From NCBI RefSeq assembly GCF_017696075.1, contig NZ_JAAORI010000004.1, forward strand, positions 62,001 to 126,000: a stretch of 64,000 nt of DNA, read 5' to 3'. Under the pieces are notes generated by a model that had not been told where the DNA came from, did not search any database, and worked only from the letters and a program-made list of their open reading frames with translations. Of the stretch, positions 9,621 to 19,241 are shown piece after piece (position 1 is the first letter of the stretch; each line of letters starts with the position of its first letter). The translations under genes were made by a program, and so were the position numbers. The stretch comes from Prochlorococcus marinus XMU1411 (GTDB lineage: Bacteria; Cyanobacteriota; Cyanobacteriia; PCC-6307; Cyanobiaceae).

Positions 9621-9962
9621 GTGAATATTAAAAAGCACCTTCTACTATGTGCAACTCCCACAAAACAGAAATGCTTTAAAGGCAATGAAGGTCAAAAAGC
9701 ATGGGAATGTCTGAAAAAGACTTTAAAAAAATTTGAGAATGATCCCTCTACAAAAAACGTTCATATATTAAGATCAAAAGCTGACTGTTTAAGAGTATGT
9801 AAGAACGGCCCAATTCTTCTTGTCTGGCCTGATGGTATTTGGTATGAAAAAGTTTCTCCAGAAAAAATTTCTGAAATTTTTACCTCCCATATTATTAACG
9901 GTAAGCCAATAGAAAAATGGATTTTTAAAAAAACTCCATTTTTAAATAGTCCTAGATACTAA
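9621..9962 (+). CDS. Thioredoxin-like [2Fe-2S] ferredoxin
   Basis: A 113-aa protein with cysteines at 10, 18, 56 and 60, the pattern of thioredoxin-fold [2Fe-2S] proteins, including CLRVCKNGPILLVWPDG. Such proteins act as electron carriers or as NuoE/Shethna-type cluster proteins; the partner here is unknown. GTG start, 2 bp after the dxr stop, so probably co-transcribed with dxr. Its 3' end overlaps the convergent yheT-like gene by 11 bp. Confidence 0.8.
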   Translation: MNIKKHLLLCATPTKQKCFKGNEGQKAWECLKKTLKKFENDPSTKNVHILRSKADCLRVCKNGPILLVWPDGIWYEKVSPEKISEIFTSHIINGKPIEKWIFKKTPFLNSPRY

Positions 9963-11037
9963 TAAACCAGTTCTTTACAACTTCGTCTGACCAGCAGCCA
10001 TTAATCGAATGAAAACCATTATGACCTCCTTTTTCGGTTATAAAAATAGTGAATTTATCAATAGATTCTTTTCTTAAATTAAAAGTATCCTTATATGGAA
10101 CCCAGGGATCATCCTTGGCATGAATAAAAAGCATTGGAGGTAATTTTTTTATTGAGTTTTGGATTCTAAATATTGGAGAAGCTTTAATATAATAATCCTC
10201 TAAAGAATTAAATCCCCAACTAGGAGCTGTAAATTTCTGATCAAATTCTCTTATACTTTTTAAATTTCTAATTTTTATTCTTAATTTCTCGTTATCAAGG
10301 AGTTTGCCTTCATCATTAAATCCCTCCCATAACTGATTTTTTAAGCGGTGAAGTAACCATTTTTGGTATATAGAATTTCTAGATTTTTCGATACAGAGAC
10401 TGCATGAAGATAAATCTAAAGGGGTACTCACGCAGGCAAGGCCATCTAAAAGTTTTTCTCCTTTGTCTTCATCGTAATCTAAGCAGGCATTTAAAAGAAT
10501 TGTTCCGCCTAAAGATAATCCAACTCCGTAAATTGGAAGATTATTCATCTTAATGAGATCTTTAAACTCTAAATTAATGAATTTTTTAAAATAATTAATT
10601 GCTGAAATAACATCACTGGAGCATCTAGCACAATAATTTCCTTTAGCTAAATATCTCGCAGATCCAGATCCTCTTAGATTTAATTTAAGAACTCCAAAAC
10701 CATTATTTGCTAATTTCCTAGAGATTCTTCTTAAACCAAACCGTTTAGTTGAGCCCCCTAAACCATGTGTAACGATTACAAAACCCCTAAGTGAGTCTAA
10801 GTTTTCAGGTAATTCTAAAAAACCTAGAAGATAATCACCTTCAAATTTTTTAGAAAGAATTTTATTAATCGGAAAGAATATTTTTTTATTTTTTTTTGAT
10901 TTACCAAAATCAATAACAAAAGTATCTCTTAAAGTTTGTAAGTCGCCACCTATCCAAGGTAAAACTTCTCGAAATGGCTTATTTTTTAAGTAATCTGAAA
11001 AACCAAAAGATATACTATTATTTCTCTCCAACCCCAA
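9952..11037 (-). CDS. Alpha/beta hydrolase, YheT family
   Basis: An esterase-like hydrolase (COG0429/YheT type) of 361 aa. The oxyanion region VTHGLGGSTKR is at about 90-98, the nucleophile Ser175 in GVGLSLGG, the likely acid in HAKDDPWVP and the catalytic His in KGGHNGFHS near the end. The only start compatible with this length is TTG (11037), 20 bp inside the end of pntB, so it is probably translated by coupling as the last gene of the pnt operon. Physiological substrate unknown. Confidence 0.85.
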   Translation of the reverse strand: MGLERNNSISFGFSDYLKNKPFREVLPWIGGDLQTLRDTFVIDFGKSKKNKKIFFPINKILSKKFEGDYLLGFLELPENLDSLRGFVIVTHGLGGSTKRFGLRRISRKLANNGFGVLKLNLRGSGSARYLAKGNYCARCSSDVISAINYFKKFINLEFKDLIKMNNLPIYGVGLSLGGTILLNACLDYDEDKGEKLLDGLACVSTPLDLSSCSLCIEKSRNSIYQKWLLHRLKNQLWEGFNDEGKLLDNEKLRIKIRNLKSIREFDQKFTAPSWGFNSLEDYYIKASPIFRIQNSIKKLPPMLFIHAKDDPWVPYKDTFNLRKESIDKFTIFITEKGGHNGFHSINGCWSDEVVKNWFISI

Positions 11038-12457
11038 GATCCTTTAATTCTCCAATCAAATCATTCAGTACCTTTTTTGCATCACCAAAGACCATTGAAG
11101 TATTTGGCAAATCAAATAAATCATTTTTTATTCCGGAGTAACCTGCACTCATACCACGTTTAATTACAAATACCGTTCTTGCTTCCTGCACGTCAAGAAC
11201 TGGCATGCCATATAAAGGAGAAGAGCTATCATTTTTAGCTTGAGGATTAACCACATCATTTGCTCCTAAAACTAAAACAACATCCGTTGCTGGAAAATCA
11301 GGATTTACAACGTCCATCTCTTTAAGTTGTTCGTAAGGAACATCTGCTTCTGCTAAAAGTACATTCATATGTCCAGGCATCCTCCCTGCTACAGGATGAA
11401 TTGCGTAAACCACTTCAATACCATTTTGCTCTAGTTTTTTTGTCACTTCCCTTAAAGTATGTTGAGCTTGAGCTACTGCCAGACCATAACCAGGAACAAT
11501 AATTACCTTATTGGCTGCCTCTAAAGTCAATGCGCATTCTTCAACACTGCAAGAAGTTATATTTGTATATTCTCCTGAACCAGAAGAGGCTGTACTTTGT
11601 GCCGATAAAGATCCTCCAAAAAGAACTGAGACCAATGATCTATTCATACCCTTGCACATTACTTGAGTAAGTATTAGACCTGCCGCTCCAACCATTGCGC
11701 CTGCTACTATCAAAAGCTGACTATCTACAACGAAACCTGCTGCTGCTGCTGCAATCCCTGAATAGCTATTTAATAAAGATATAACGACTGGCATATCAGC
11801 TCCACCAATTGGCAAAGTAACTCCAATACCTAATAAAGAAGAAACTATAACTAAAAGCCAAATAGAACTTGCATTGCCGTTTATCAAATCAAAAAAGGCT
11901 ATCAAGGAAGCAACTGCAAATACAATATTTACAAAATGTCTAACTTTGCTCTGAGTCCAACCTGGAGTTGACAACCAACCCTGTAACTTTGCCATTGCCA
12001 CAATTGAACCTGTGAAAGTTATTGCACCAACAAATATAGAAACAGATATTGAAACTTCGTTAATGAGTGACTTAAAAAAATCAAGATTTTCTACACTATT
12101 AGAAATAGGGAAAATAGCTACTCCTAAGGCCACCAAAAGTGATGACATTCCTCCACAACCATTAAACAATGCAACTGTTTCGGGCATGGAGGTCATCGGT
12201 ACTTTTTTTGCAAGTATTGCTCCGAACAAACTACCTATGATTGATCCAATTATTATCCAAATCCAAGACTGAGTAGCAATTCCAGAAGTACCTAAATAAT
12301 AAGAAAGTAATCCTACTACTGATAGCGACATTGCAAATGCAGCTAATCTATTGGCATCCCTTGCCGATTTTACTTTTGACAATCCTTTTATGCCCAAAGC
12401 CAGTAAAAGTACTGCTAGAAGGTCAATAACGAATTTAATGATTACAGGTAGATTCAT
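11018..12457 (-). CDS. pntB: NAD(P) transhydrogenase subunit beta
   Basis: The membrane and NADP(H)-binding subunit of the proton-translocating transhydrogenase, which makes NADPH from NADH using the proton gradient. The first 280 residues hold multiple membrane helices (e.g. VSLLGIGVTLPIGGADMPVV). The C-terminal domain carries VIIVPGYGLAVAQAQH and the RMPGHMNVLLAEA and KRGMSAGYSG segments characteristic of the NADP site. At 479 aa it is full length. It follows pntA2 after 8 bp and overlaps the yheT-like gene at its 3' end. Confidence 0.95.
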   Translation of the reverse strand: MNLPVIIKFVIDLLAVLLLALGIKGLSKVKSARDANRLAAFAMSLSVVGLLSYYLGTSGIATQSWIWIIIGSIIGSLFGAILAKKVPMTSMPETVALFNGCGGMSSLLVALGVAIFPISNSVENLDFFKSLINEVSISVSIFVGAITFTGSIVAMAKLQGWLSTPGWTQSKVRHFVNIVFAVASLIAFFDLINGNASSIWLLVIVSSLLGIGVTLPIGGADMPVVISLLNSYSGIAAAAAGFVVDSQLLIVAGAMVGAAGLILTQVMCKGMNRSLVSVLFGGSLSAQSTASSGSGEYTNITSCSVEECALTLEAANKVIIVPGYGLAVAQAQHTLREVTKKLEQNGIEVVYAIHPVAGRMPGHMNVLLAEADVPYEQLKEMDVVNPDFPATDVVLVLGANDVVNPQAKNDSSSPLYGMPVLDVQEARTVFVIKRGMSAGYSGIKNDLFDLPNTSMVFGDAKKVLNDLIGELKDLGVGEK

Positions 12458-12465
12458 TTTAAAAA

Positions 12466-12759
12466 TTACTTCTTATTTGATGGTTTACGACTAAACATTG
12501 CAAGCATTCGATCAGTTACAAAGAAACCACCCACAACATTGAAAAGAGCAAATCCAAGAGAAACTGAGCCGATAATTAAAAGTGGAACATTTCCTTCTGC
12601 TTTAACAATTAAAGTCAATGCTGCCAGCATTGTTATTCCGGAAATTGCATTCGCTCCACTCATTAAAGGAGTATGAAGAGTAGGAGGAACTTTTCCTATT
12701 AACTCGAGGCCTAGCAAACTACCAAGTAAGAGGACCCAAAGAAGACTTATAAAAGACAT
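12466..12759 (-). CDS. pntA2: NAD(P) transhydrogenase subunit alpha, membrane part
   Basis: This 97-aa polypeptide corresponds to the C-terminal membrane portion of a standard PntA. It has three membrane helices with the conserved segment HTPLMSGANAISGITMLAA at about 30-48. A split alpha subunit is the usual form in cyanobacteria and is not a frameshift. ATG start, 12 bp after pntA1. Confidence 0.93.
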   Translation of the reverse strand: MSFISLLWVLLLGSLLGLELIGKVPPTLHTPLMSGANAISGITMLAALTLIVKAEGNVPLLIIGSVSLGFALFNVVGGFFVTDRMLAMFSRKPSNKK

Positions 12760-12771
12760 AATTTTAAAACC

Positions 12772-13902
12772 TCAATTTTCAAAAACTTTATTTTGAAGGA
12801 CAACTCCTTCATCGCTTAATAAGCATCCAGAAATAAGCTCATCCTCTTTATCTAATTTAATTACACCATCTTTTATAAATGGTGTAATCAAAGATGTTAA
12901 GTTCTTAGCATAAAGTGAACTTGCATCATAAGGAACTGATGAGGGTAATTCACCAGCCCCTATAAGTTTCACTCCATCTTTGATAATAGTCTCATTTGAT
13001 TGAGTTCCTTCGCAGTTACCTCCTTGAGTAACTGCTAAATCAATCACTACTGCACCAGACCTCATTTTTTTAATCATTGGAGCATCTATTAAAACAGGAG
13101 CTTTTTTACCTAGAACTTGCGCAGTACAAATAGCAACATCAGCTTCAGATAAATATTTAGTTAAAGTAGCTTTCTGTTTTGATAGGAATTCAGGAGTTAC
13201 AGCCTTTGCATAACCCCCTGCTTCGCCTGGTTTTTCGTCAACTTCAGGGAGTTCTATAAATCTTGCTCCTAGAGACTCTACTTGTTCTTTAACAGCAGGC
13301 CTTATATCGGATACAAAAACTATTGCACCAAGCCTTTTTGCAGTAGCAACTGCTTGCAATCCTGCGACTCCTCCACCAAGAACAACTACTTTGGCGGGTT
13401 GAACAGTTCCTGCTGCAGTCATTAGCATGGGAAAATATCTATCTAATTCACTTGCAGCCAAAAGGACCGCTTTATAACCAGCAATATTAGCTTGAGAAGA
13501 CAGAACATCAGAAGACTGAGCTCTACTAATCCTCGGAAGCAACTCTAGTGATAAAGCTGAAATCTTATTACTATTTATAATCTTGAGAAGCTCCTTATTA
13601 CCATATGGGTTAAGAAGACCGAGAAGAACAGCGCCTTTCTTTAATTTAGTTAAATTATCCTCAGATGGAGTCTGAACACAAAATATTAAGTCTGCTTCAC
13701 CCCAAATATTTTGATCTATTTTACTTATTATTGTTCCGCCCGATTCTTCATATGATAAGTCACTGAATCCTGATAATTTTCCTGCTGATTTTTCAATATA
13801 AACATCACAGCCTAGGCTTTTTAATTTCTTTACAGCTTCTGGTGTAGCTGAAACTCTCCTTTCACCAGAGCTTGTTTCGGAAGGAATAAGTATCTTTGTC
13901 AA
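12772..13902 (-). CDS. pntA1: NAD(P) transhydrogenase subunit alpha, NAD-binding part
   Basis: The soluble NAD(H)-binding domain I of transhydrogenase (376 aa), related to alanine dehydrogenase. The N-terminus shows ETSSGERRVSATPEAV; a Rossmann motif VVVLGGGVAGLQAVATAKR lies near 173-191; DVAICTAQVLGKKAPVLI and GAVVIDLAVTQGGNCEGT follow. The start is TTG at 13902. It heads the minus-strand pntA1-pntA2-pntB-yheT run, with a 127-bp gap to the divergent gene at 14030. Confidence 0.94.
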   Translation of the reverse strand: MTKILIPSETSSGERRVSATPEAVKKLKSLGCDVYIEKSAGKLSGFSDLSYEESGGTIISKIDQNIWGEADLIFCVQTPSEDNLTKLKKGAVLLGLLNPYGNKELLKIINSNKISALSLELLPRISRAQSSDVLSSQANIAGYKAVLLAASELDRYFPMLMTAAGTVQPAKVVVLGGGVAGLQAVATAKRLGAIVFVSDIRPAVKEQVESLGARFIELPEVDEKPGEAGGYAKAVTPEFLSKQKATLTKYLSEADVAICTAQVLGKKAPVLIDAPMIKKMRSGAVVIDLAVTQGGNCEGTQSNETIIKDGVKLIGAGELPSSVPYDASSLYAKNLTSLITPFIKDGVIKLDKEDELISGCLLSDEGVVLQNKVFEN

Positions 13903-14029
13903 TTTATTTATTTTTTTAACATACTAAATATAAATTGAAGAAAGTCAAAAGTCTTGGATTTTTGTTAAAAATATATTTTCTTTTTTCTAAAAAATAGCTA
14001 TCTAGAATATATAGGTACTAAATAATCCA

Positions 14030-14608
14030 ATGAGTATAAAAGCAATCGAATGTCCTGATGGGGTATGTCACAGCCATCATGGTGGTCATGCTGTTCCAAG
14101 GCAAGCCATGCAGAAAAATCTAGAAAAGCATGGTAAAGACTGGTGCGAAAAATTAGCAGAGAGAATTTATGAAATGTCAGTTGATACTTATTCACAGACA
14201 GTCATGCCAAGTCTCCACTCTGCAGGTTGGCAAAGAAGACATTTAGATTGGGAATTTAAGTTGGCAGAAAATGATTCTGAACCTGATGAAGCCCTTGTTG
14301 AAGGAATTATTAATGCCACAGAAAGTTTTTTAAGGAGTAGTGAGGTGCATAGATTATTTATTCAGGAATTAGTTCAGGGCACATTTGAGGAGGCAAATGA
14401 CAAAAAAATAATTTCTAAAGCAATAAAATCTATCATTGAAGAAGAAATTGTTATTTCACTAAGAGAAAAGAAAGAAACTCTTTTAAAGAAAATATCCGCA
14501 AAATTAATATTAGAAGAAAAAGTAAGCGAGGAACTTGCAATAAATTCAGCCAAAGAGGGTTTTGAAGAAGTTGAAAGGTTACTTGCAAATCATAGCGAGG
14601 CAGTTTAG
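14030..14608 (+). CDS. Conserved hypothetical protein with Cys/His-rich N-terminus
   Basis: A 192-aa protein I cannot name; it looks like a conserved picocyanobacterial protein. Residues 8-20 (CPDGVCHSHHGGH) have two cysteines and four histidines and could bind a metal. The middle (GWQRRHLDWEFKLAEND) is Trp-rich and the last 90 residues are strongly helical and acidic (SIIEEEIVISLREKKETLLKK). It is divergent from pntA1. ATG start. Confidence 0.7.
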   Translation: MSIKAIECPDGVCHSHHGGHAVPRQAMQKNLEKHGKDWCEKLAERIYEMSVDTYSQTVMPSLHSAGWQRRHLDWEFKLAENDSEPDEALVEGIINATESFLRSSEVHRLFIQELVQGTFEEANDKKIISKAIKSIIEEEIVISLREKKETLLKKISAKLILEEKVSEELAINSAKEGFEEVERLLANHSEAV

Positions 14609-14762
14609 CTCTATTTCTTTATATTTTCTTTATAATTAGCGCAAAAATCGGCTCAAATATAAATTAAAGATTAAATTATTGTTTGGAAGTACAAAGTTGT
14701 AACTTATTAGACAATACAACAGTTATCTGATGTGTTTACCTATATACAATATTTAAGTTTAG

Positions 14763-14987
14763 ATGGACAATTTCATTAGAAAAAGGATCGACATTGCGAC
14801 CTGTTGGGCTACCAACAGAATTTCTGCAATGGATACCTTAGAAAGATATGAAGACAGTTATGCAATCGCAGAAGAATTTAGAGAGTGGATATTACATATT
14901 GGAGAAAAGAACGAAAATTTAAAAGATTCTGTTTTAAACTTTCCAAAGGAATTAAAAAAATTATTAGACCAAAAAATTAACGATTAA
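14763..14987 (+). CDS. Small hypothetical protein (74 aa)
   Basis: Soluble, helical, charged protein with one cysteine (IATCWATNRISAMDTLERYED). No family recognised. It stands alone between the 192-aa gene and NTRC, with 154 bp upstream and 79 bp downstream. ATG start. The amino-acid composition is ordinary for a folded protein, and the codon pattern resembles its neighbours. Confidence 0.6.
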   Translation: MDNFIRKRIDIATCWATNRISAMDTLERYEDSYAIAEEFREWILHIGEKNENLKDSVLNFPKELKKLLDQKIND

Positions 14988-15066
14988 ATAATAAATCGAT
15001 CGAGTGAAATCCGCCCTACATTAATTGGGTTTCTTTATTATTATTAAAAGTGAATTTAGCTAATAA

Positions 15067-16443
15067 ATGGAAAATAAAGAAAAAAAATCTAACGTAGAAA
15101 ATGTTGTAATTATTGGTTCAGGACCTGCAGGTTATACAGCTGCAATATATGCAGCAAGAGCAAATCTTCAACCTTTGCTTGTAACAGGATTTAATTCTGG
15201 TGGAATTCCTGGTGGGCAATTAATGACTACAACATTTGTTGAGAATTTTCCAGGTTTCCCTGATGGAGTACTAGGTCCTGAATTGATGGATCTAATGAAA
15301 GCTCAAGCAGAAAGATGGGGTACTAATTTATACGAAAGTGATGTTGTTTCAATAAATACTGATTCACATCCCTTTGAATTAAAAACTTTAGAAGGAACTA
15401 TAAAAGCTAACTCAATCATTATTGCAACTGGAGCAAGTGCAAATAGATTAGGCGTTATAAATGAAGATAAATTCTGGAGTAAAGGAATAAGTGCTTGTGC
15501 AATTTGTGATGGAGCAACTCCACAATTCAGAGATGAAGAATTAGCTGTTATAGGAGGGGGCGACTCTGCATGTGAAGAAGCAGCATATCTCACAAAGTAT
15601 GGCAGCAAAGTGCATTTGATTGTTAGATCAGAAAAATTAAGGGCAAGCGCAGCAATGGTTGATAGAGTAAAAGCTAATCCAAAGATAGAAATCCATTGGA
15701 ACACAAAAGTTGATAAAGCTGATGGTTCTGAATGGCTTGAGAAAATAGAAACTATTGACTCTCAAGAAGGCAAAGGGGAAATCAATATAAAGGGTCTTTT
15801 TTATGCAATAGGACATACACCTAATACAAAGTTCCTTGGCAACAAAATTGATTTAGATAATAAAGGATATATTGCTTGCAAATCAGGAAGACCAGAAACA
15901 TCTATTGAAGGTATTTTTGCAGCAGGTGATGTTGTTGATTCTGAGTGGAGACAAGGAGTTACCGCTGCAGGAACTGGATGCATGGCAGCATTAGCTACCG
16001 AAAGATGGCTAGCCGAGAAAAACTTAGCAAAAACTATCGTCCGAGAAACACCAGAACCAGAAAAAAAACTTAATTCATCAGATTTTAACGAAGAAGAAGT
16101 TAATGAAGATACTTTCGATTCAAACTCTGAATGGCAAAAAGGCAGTTATGCATTAAGGAAACTTTATCACGAGAGTAAAAAACCTATCTTAGTAATTTTT
16201 AGTTCACCTAGCTGCGGCCCATGTCATGTTTTGAAACCTCAATTAAAAAGGGTAATTAAAGAACTTGATGGTGCAGTGCTGGGCGTTGAAATAGATATTG
16301 ATAAAGATCAAGATATTGCAAAACAAGCTGGTATTAATGGCACACCAACAGTTCAACTCTTTAAAGAAAAATTACTAAAAAAGCAATGGCAAGGTGTTAA
16401 ACAAAGAAGTGAGTTTAAAGAAGCTATAAAAAATATTATCTAA
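15067..16443 (+). CDS. trxB: NADPH-thioredoxin reductase C (reductase fused to thioredoxin)
   Basis: A bifunctional 458-aa protein. Residues 1-320 form a thioredoxin reductase with FAD motif GSGPAG at 17-22, redox pair C144-A-I-C147 and NADPH motif [11 protein letters not shown]. After an acidic linker (about 335-350) comes a thioredoxin domain with active site C383-G-P-C386 and TPTVQLF. This NTRC architecture is known from plants and cyanobacteria, where it reduces 2-Cys peroxiredoxins and tunes photosynthetic metabolism with NADPH. A peroxiredoxin-like gene lies at 37744 but is not linked. ATG start. Confidence 0.95.
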   Translation: MENKEKKSNVENVVIIGSGPAGYTAAIYAARANLQPLLVTGFNSGGIPGGQLMTTTFVENFPGFPDGVLGPELMDLMKAQAERWGTNLYESDVVSINTDSHPFELKTLEGTIKANSIIIATGASANRLGVINEDKFWSKGISACAICDGATPQFRDEELAVIGGGDSACEEAAYLTKYGSKVHLIVRSEKLRASAAMVDRVKANPKIEIHWNTKVDKADGSEWLEKIETIDSQEGKGEINIKGLFYAIGHTPNTKFLGNKIDLDNKGYIACKSGRPETSIEGIFAAGDVVDSEWRQGVTAAGTGCMAALATERWLAEKNLAKTIVRETPEPEKKLNSSDFNEEEVNEDTFDSNSEWQKGSYALRKLYHESKKPILVIFSSPSCGPCHVLKPQLKRVIKELDGAVLGVEIDIDKDQDIAKQAGINGTPTVQLFKEKLLKKQWQGVKQRSEFKEAIKNII

Positions 16444-16452
16444 AGTAATTGT

Positions 16453-16722
16453 TTACTTATTATTCCTCTTAGGATTATTTTTATTAGTGGTAGGTCTGGG
16501 ACCACCACCTGCATTTCTCTCTCGATAGGTTATCCTCCCTCGAGAAAGATCATAGGGACTTATCTCAACTAACACTTTGTCGCCAGCTAATAATTTAATT
16601 CTAAATTTAGTTAATTTACCTGCAGCTCTGCATAAACATTGATGGCCTTCAGGTTGCTCTAAGGTAACCAAATAAAATCCATTTCCCTGCTCTTTTTCGA
16701 TTACCCCTGAAGTTTCAATCAT
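16453..16722 (-). CDS. infA: Translation initiation factor IF-1
   Basis: A small S1/OB-fold protein binding the ribosomal A site during initiation. The core is recognisable (IETSGVIEKEQGNGFYLVTL, GDKVLVEISPYDLSRGRITYRER). It is 89 aa, about 17 longer than the usual 72, because of a basic, Gly/Pro/Asn-rich C-terminal tail (NAGGGPRPTTNKNNPKRNNK) of a kind seen in picocyanobacterial IF-1. It converges with NTRC, 9 bp away. Confidence 0.93.
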   Translation of the reverse strand: MIETSGVIEKEQGNGFYLVTLEQPEGHQCLCRAAGKLTKFRIKLLAGDKVLVEISPYDLSRGRITYRERNAGGGPRPTTNKNNPKRNNK

Positions 16723-16813
16723 TAATTAATTTTTTTCTAAATTAATATTATCAGAAAAAGATTAGCCAAAATTGATTTTAAAAAATAACATAAGTAAAAA
16801 TATGTAATTTGAT

Positions 16814-17026
16814 TTAAATTGAAAACTTAATTTCGTTAATTATTTGAAGTTGACCATAGTAAAAATTAGCTTTCGCAATTTTTTGAGAATCTTCTAATTC
16901 ATCAAAAAATACAAAGCCAAGGCTTTCCCATAATGAAGATCCGCAAACATTATTTAATTCATTTTTTGCTTCTCTTGCAAAATTATCTAGTTTTCTTTCA
17001 AGATTTTTAGACTTCGAAACAGACAT
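16814..17026 (-). CDS. Small hypothetical protein (70 aa)
   Basis: An unrecognised soluble protein with a helical basic N-terminus (SKSKNLERKLDNFAREAKNE) and a C-terminal part with FVFFDELEDSQKIAKANFYY. It lies between infA (91 bp downstream) and ycf39 (54 bp upstream) on the same strand and may be transcribed with ycf39. ATG start. Likely a conserved small protein of this lineage; no functional clue. Confidence 0.55.
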   Translation of the reverse strand: MSVSKSKNLERKLDNFAREAKNELNNVCGSSLWESLGFVFFDELEDSQKIAKANFYYGQLQIINEIKFSI

Positions 17027-17080
17027 AAATAAATAAATAATTATAGTACAAATATACTATAAAATTCTAAAATTGCAATA

Positions 17081-18043
17081 TTAAAAAGGTAATCTCTTTT
17101 TTTCTTCAATATTTAAATCAGCTTCCATTTCCCTTAATCTCTTAAGTATTTGTTGATAGTACTCTTTGATATAGCTCTCAAGGGACGTCATATCTTCTTT
17201 TTTTAGATCCAATATTTCGTAGGTTTTGCTCATGTCAGCATCTAATGATTCTCCACTACTTGTTACTTCAGCGAAAGCCAATCTTTCAGCAACATTTAAA
17301 GAGTCTTGGAAAAAAGAAACTAATTTCTGAGTGACACTAATCAGAAAAGGGGAAACTCTAAAAATTTTAGCCTTCTTTTCACTAAATTTTTCACATAGGG
17401 AAATAACTTCGTTTGAATCCCATGCTTTGGGACCAACCAATGGTAATGTTGTTCTATGGGTTTTTGGATTATTAACTGCTGAGACAATAATTTTTGCCAT
17501 GTCTTGAGTATTCATATATGCGATTTTAGTTGGAGTTCCACTCATCCATACTGCTTGGCTATCTAAAATAGGGATAGCAAATTGACCTATAACGCCTTGC
17601 ATGAAAGCTGCACATTTGAAGATTGTATAATTTAGAGCAGATTTCTCAAGAAGTTTTTCAGTACAGTATTTAATGTCCATTAATGGAACATTTCTAAATT
17701 TTTCTGTTAGGAGGATTGAAAGGAATATGACTCTTTTCACATTTAAAGATTCACAAGCATTAAATAAATTAAGTTTTCCATCCCAATCTATTTCATAAAT
17801 ACTTTTAGGATCATCTGGTTTACTAGTAGCAGCATCAATAACAACTTCAATATCTTGTAATGCATATTCTATATCAGAAGAATTCAACAAATTACCTTTT
17901 GTTAATTCACAACCCCACTCTTGTAGAAAGGAAGCTTTTCTTGGGTTTCTAACAAAGCATCTAACCTCGTGTCCCTCTTCTATAGCTTGCTTAGCTATTT
18001 GCCTCCCAAGTGTCCCTGTTGCTCCTACTAAAAGAATCTTCAT
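17081..18043 (-). CDS. ycf39: Ycf39-like NAD(P)-binding photosystem II assembly protein
   Basis: An atypical short-chain reductase (NmrA-like) of 320 aa with the Rossmann motif GATGTLGRQ at 7-15 and dimer/NADP features VRNPRKASFL and GCELTKGNL. Overall it matches Ycf39, which in cyanobacteria joins chlorophyll delivery to early D1/D2 assembly. Position 58 bp from petM and close to psbDC fits a photosynthesis role, though no operon is implied. ATG start. It could also be annotated as a generic SDR. Confidence 0.88.
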   Translation of the reverse strand: MKILLVGATGTLGRQIAKQAIEEGHEVRCFVRNPRKASFLQEWGCELTKGNLLNSSDIEYALQDIEVVIDAATSKPDDPKSIYEIDWDGKLNLFNACESLNVKRVIFLSILLTEKFRNVPLMDIKYCTEKLLEKSALNYTIFKCAAFMQGVIGQFAIPILDSQAVWMSGTPTKIAYMNTQDMAKIIVSAVNNPKTHRTTLPLVGPKAWDSNEVISLCEKFSEKKAKIFRVSPFLISVTQKLVSFFQDSLNVAERLAFAEVTSSGESLDADMSKTYEILDLKKEDMTSLESYIKEYYQQILKRLREMEADLNIEEKKRLPF

Positions 18044-18101
18044 ATTTTAAGATTTGCTTGACCTGTAGACAATAACTCAATTTGTGATGTGTTCGCGAGA
18101 A

Positions 18102-18200
18102 TCAATCTCCCTGAAACTTTAATAATAATGCGCCACCAACCAATCCTATTGGTATAAGTATCCAAAAAACTGCCGCAATACTAAAAATTTCTTTAGCCAT
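18102..18200 (-). CDS. petM: Cytochrome b6f complex subunit PetM
   Basis: A 32-residue single-helix peptide beginning [17 protein letters not shown] and ending LLLKFQGD, matching PetM (subunit VII), a peripheral helix of the thylakoid cytochrome b6f complex. Length is as expected. It is on the minus strand upstream of ycf39 and divergent from the hydrolase gene at 18293. Confidence 0.9.
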
Positions 18201-18292
18201 AGTAAAATTTAATCATTATTATAATTTACATTCAATATACATTTATTTGTTAAAAAAGTAGATAATGCAAATATCTTGAAAATTTTGAATAT

Positions 18293-19237
18293 ATGAATAG
18301 TAATTTTAAAGAAAAAAATATTAATTTTCCTAATTATTGGAATTGGAACGGTATTAAAGTTTGTTGGAGTGTTTCAGGCGAAAACAATGAAATTCCAATT
18401 ATCTTTCTCCATGGATTTGGCGCCAGTCGAAAGCATTGGAGAAAAAATTTAGAATATTTCGCGAAAAGGAATTGTGCCTCATATTCTTTAGATTTAATAG
18501 GATTTGGAGATTCAGATCAACCTGGGATAAGACAAATTGGAAAATTAAATAATGAGATTTGGTGTAATCAAGTGAAAGACTTCATTACGCAGGTGATAAG
18601 ACCAAAGAATTCTGGGAAAGTAATTCTAATTGGAAATTCCCTTGGATCATTAGTGGCTTTAACATGTGCTGTTTCATTAGAGGATCAGATTGCAACGGTA
18701 ATAGCATCGCCTTTGCCAGATCAAATCCAAGAATATAAAAAGTCGGTAACAAAAAAATCATTATTTAAAAAATTTCAAGATAGATTAATAACAATATTTT
18801 TTATTTTTTTCCCTTTGGAGATTATTTTATTTTTAATAACCAAATTAGGGGTAATAAAATTGGGACTAAATTCTGCCTATTTCAAAAAAGACAACATAGA
18901 TCATGAACTTATAGATTTGGTGACAAAACCAGTTTTAAGGCGAACTGCAGCTAGATCATTAAGAGCGATGTGTATTGGAATGTCTTCAAGAGATGAAAAA
19001 TTTCAGGCTTCCTACCTTTTGGGAAAACTTAGCGCCTCAAAAAAAGTTCCTTTTTTATTAATTTGGGGAGAAAAAGATAATTTCATACCTTTGTTTGTTG
19101 GTAAAAAGATTGCAAATTTCCATAGATGGGTAAAATTAAAAATAGTATCCAATTCAGGGCATTGTATCCATGATGAAGATCCTTCAGTATTCAATAGAAT
19201 CTCTTATGAATGGATAAGAAATTTAAAAACTTTTTAA
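18293..19237 (+). CDS. Alpha/beta fold hydrolase
   Basis: A 314-aa hydrolase with oxyanion motif [12 protein letters not shown] at about 38-49, the DLIGFGDSD turn, nucleophile Ser116 in IGNSLGS, a lid-type hydrophobic helical insertion around 155-180 ([19 protein letters not shown]), the acid in WGEKDNF and the histidine in [11 protein letters not shown]. Cyanobacterial homologues are annotated loosely as MenH-like or chlorophyllase-like; the substrate cannot be told from sequence. It is followed 4 bp later by ilvH. ATG start. Confidence 0.82.
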   Translation: MNSNFKEKNINFPNYWNWNGIKVCWSVSGENNEIPIIFLHGFGASRKHWRKNLEYFAKRNCASYSLDLIGFGDSDQPGIRQIGKLNNEIWCNQVKDFITQVIRPKNSGKVILIGNSLGSLVALTCAVSLEDQIATVIASPLPDQIQEYKKSVTKKSLFKKFQDRLITIFFIFFPLEIILFLITKLGVIKLGLNSAYFKKDNIDHELIDLVTKPVLRRTAARSLRAMCIGMSSRDEKFQASYLLGKLSASKKVPFLLIWGEKDNFIPLFVGKKIANFHRWVKLKIVSNSGHCIHDEDPSVFNRISYEWIRNLKTF

Positions 19238-19241
19238 AAAT

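Noticed and set aside
12466-13902. pntA split in two as a frameshift
   Set aside because: Separate pntA1 and pntA2 genes with their own starts and a spacer are the usual cyanobacterial arrangement.
15303-15704. 133-aa antisense ORF opposite the thioredoxin reductase gene
   Set aside because: It lies wholly within a well-supported gene on the other strand, has no recognisable motif and no plausible ribosome site. Treated as a shadow frame.
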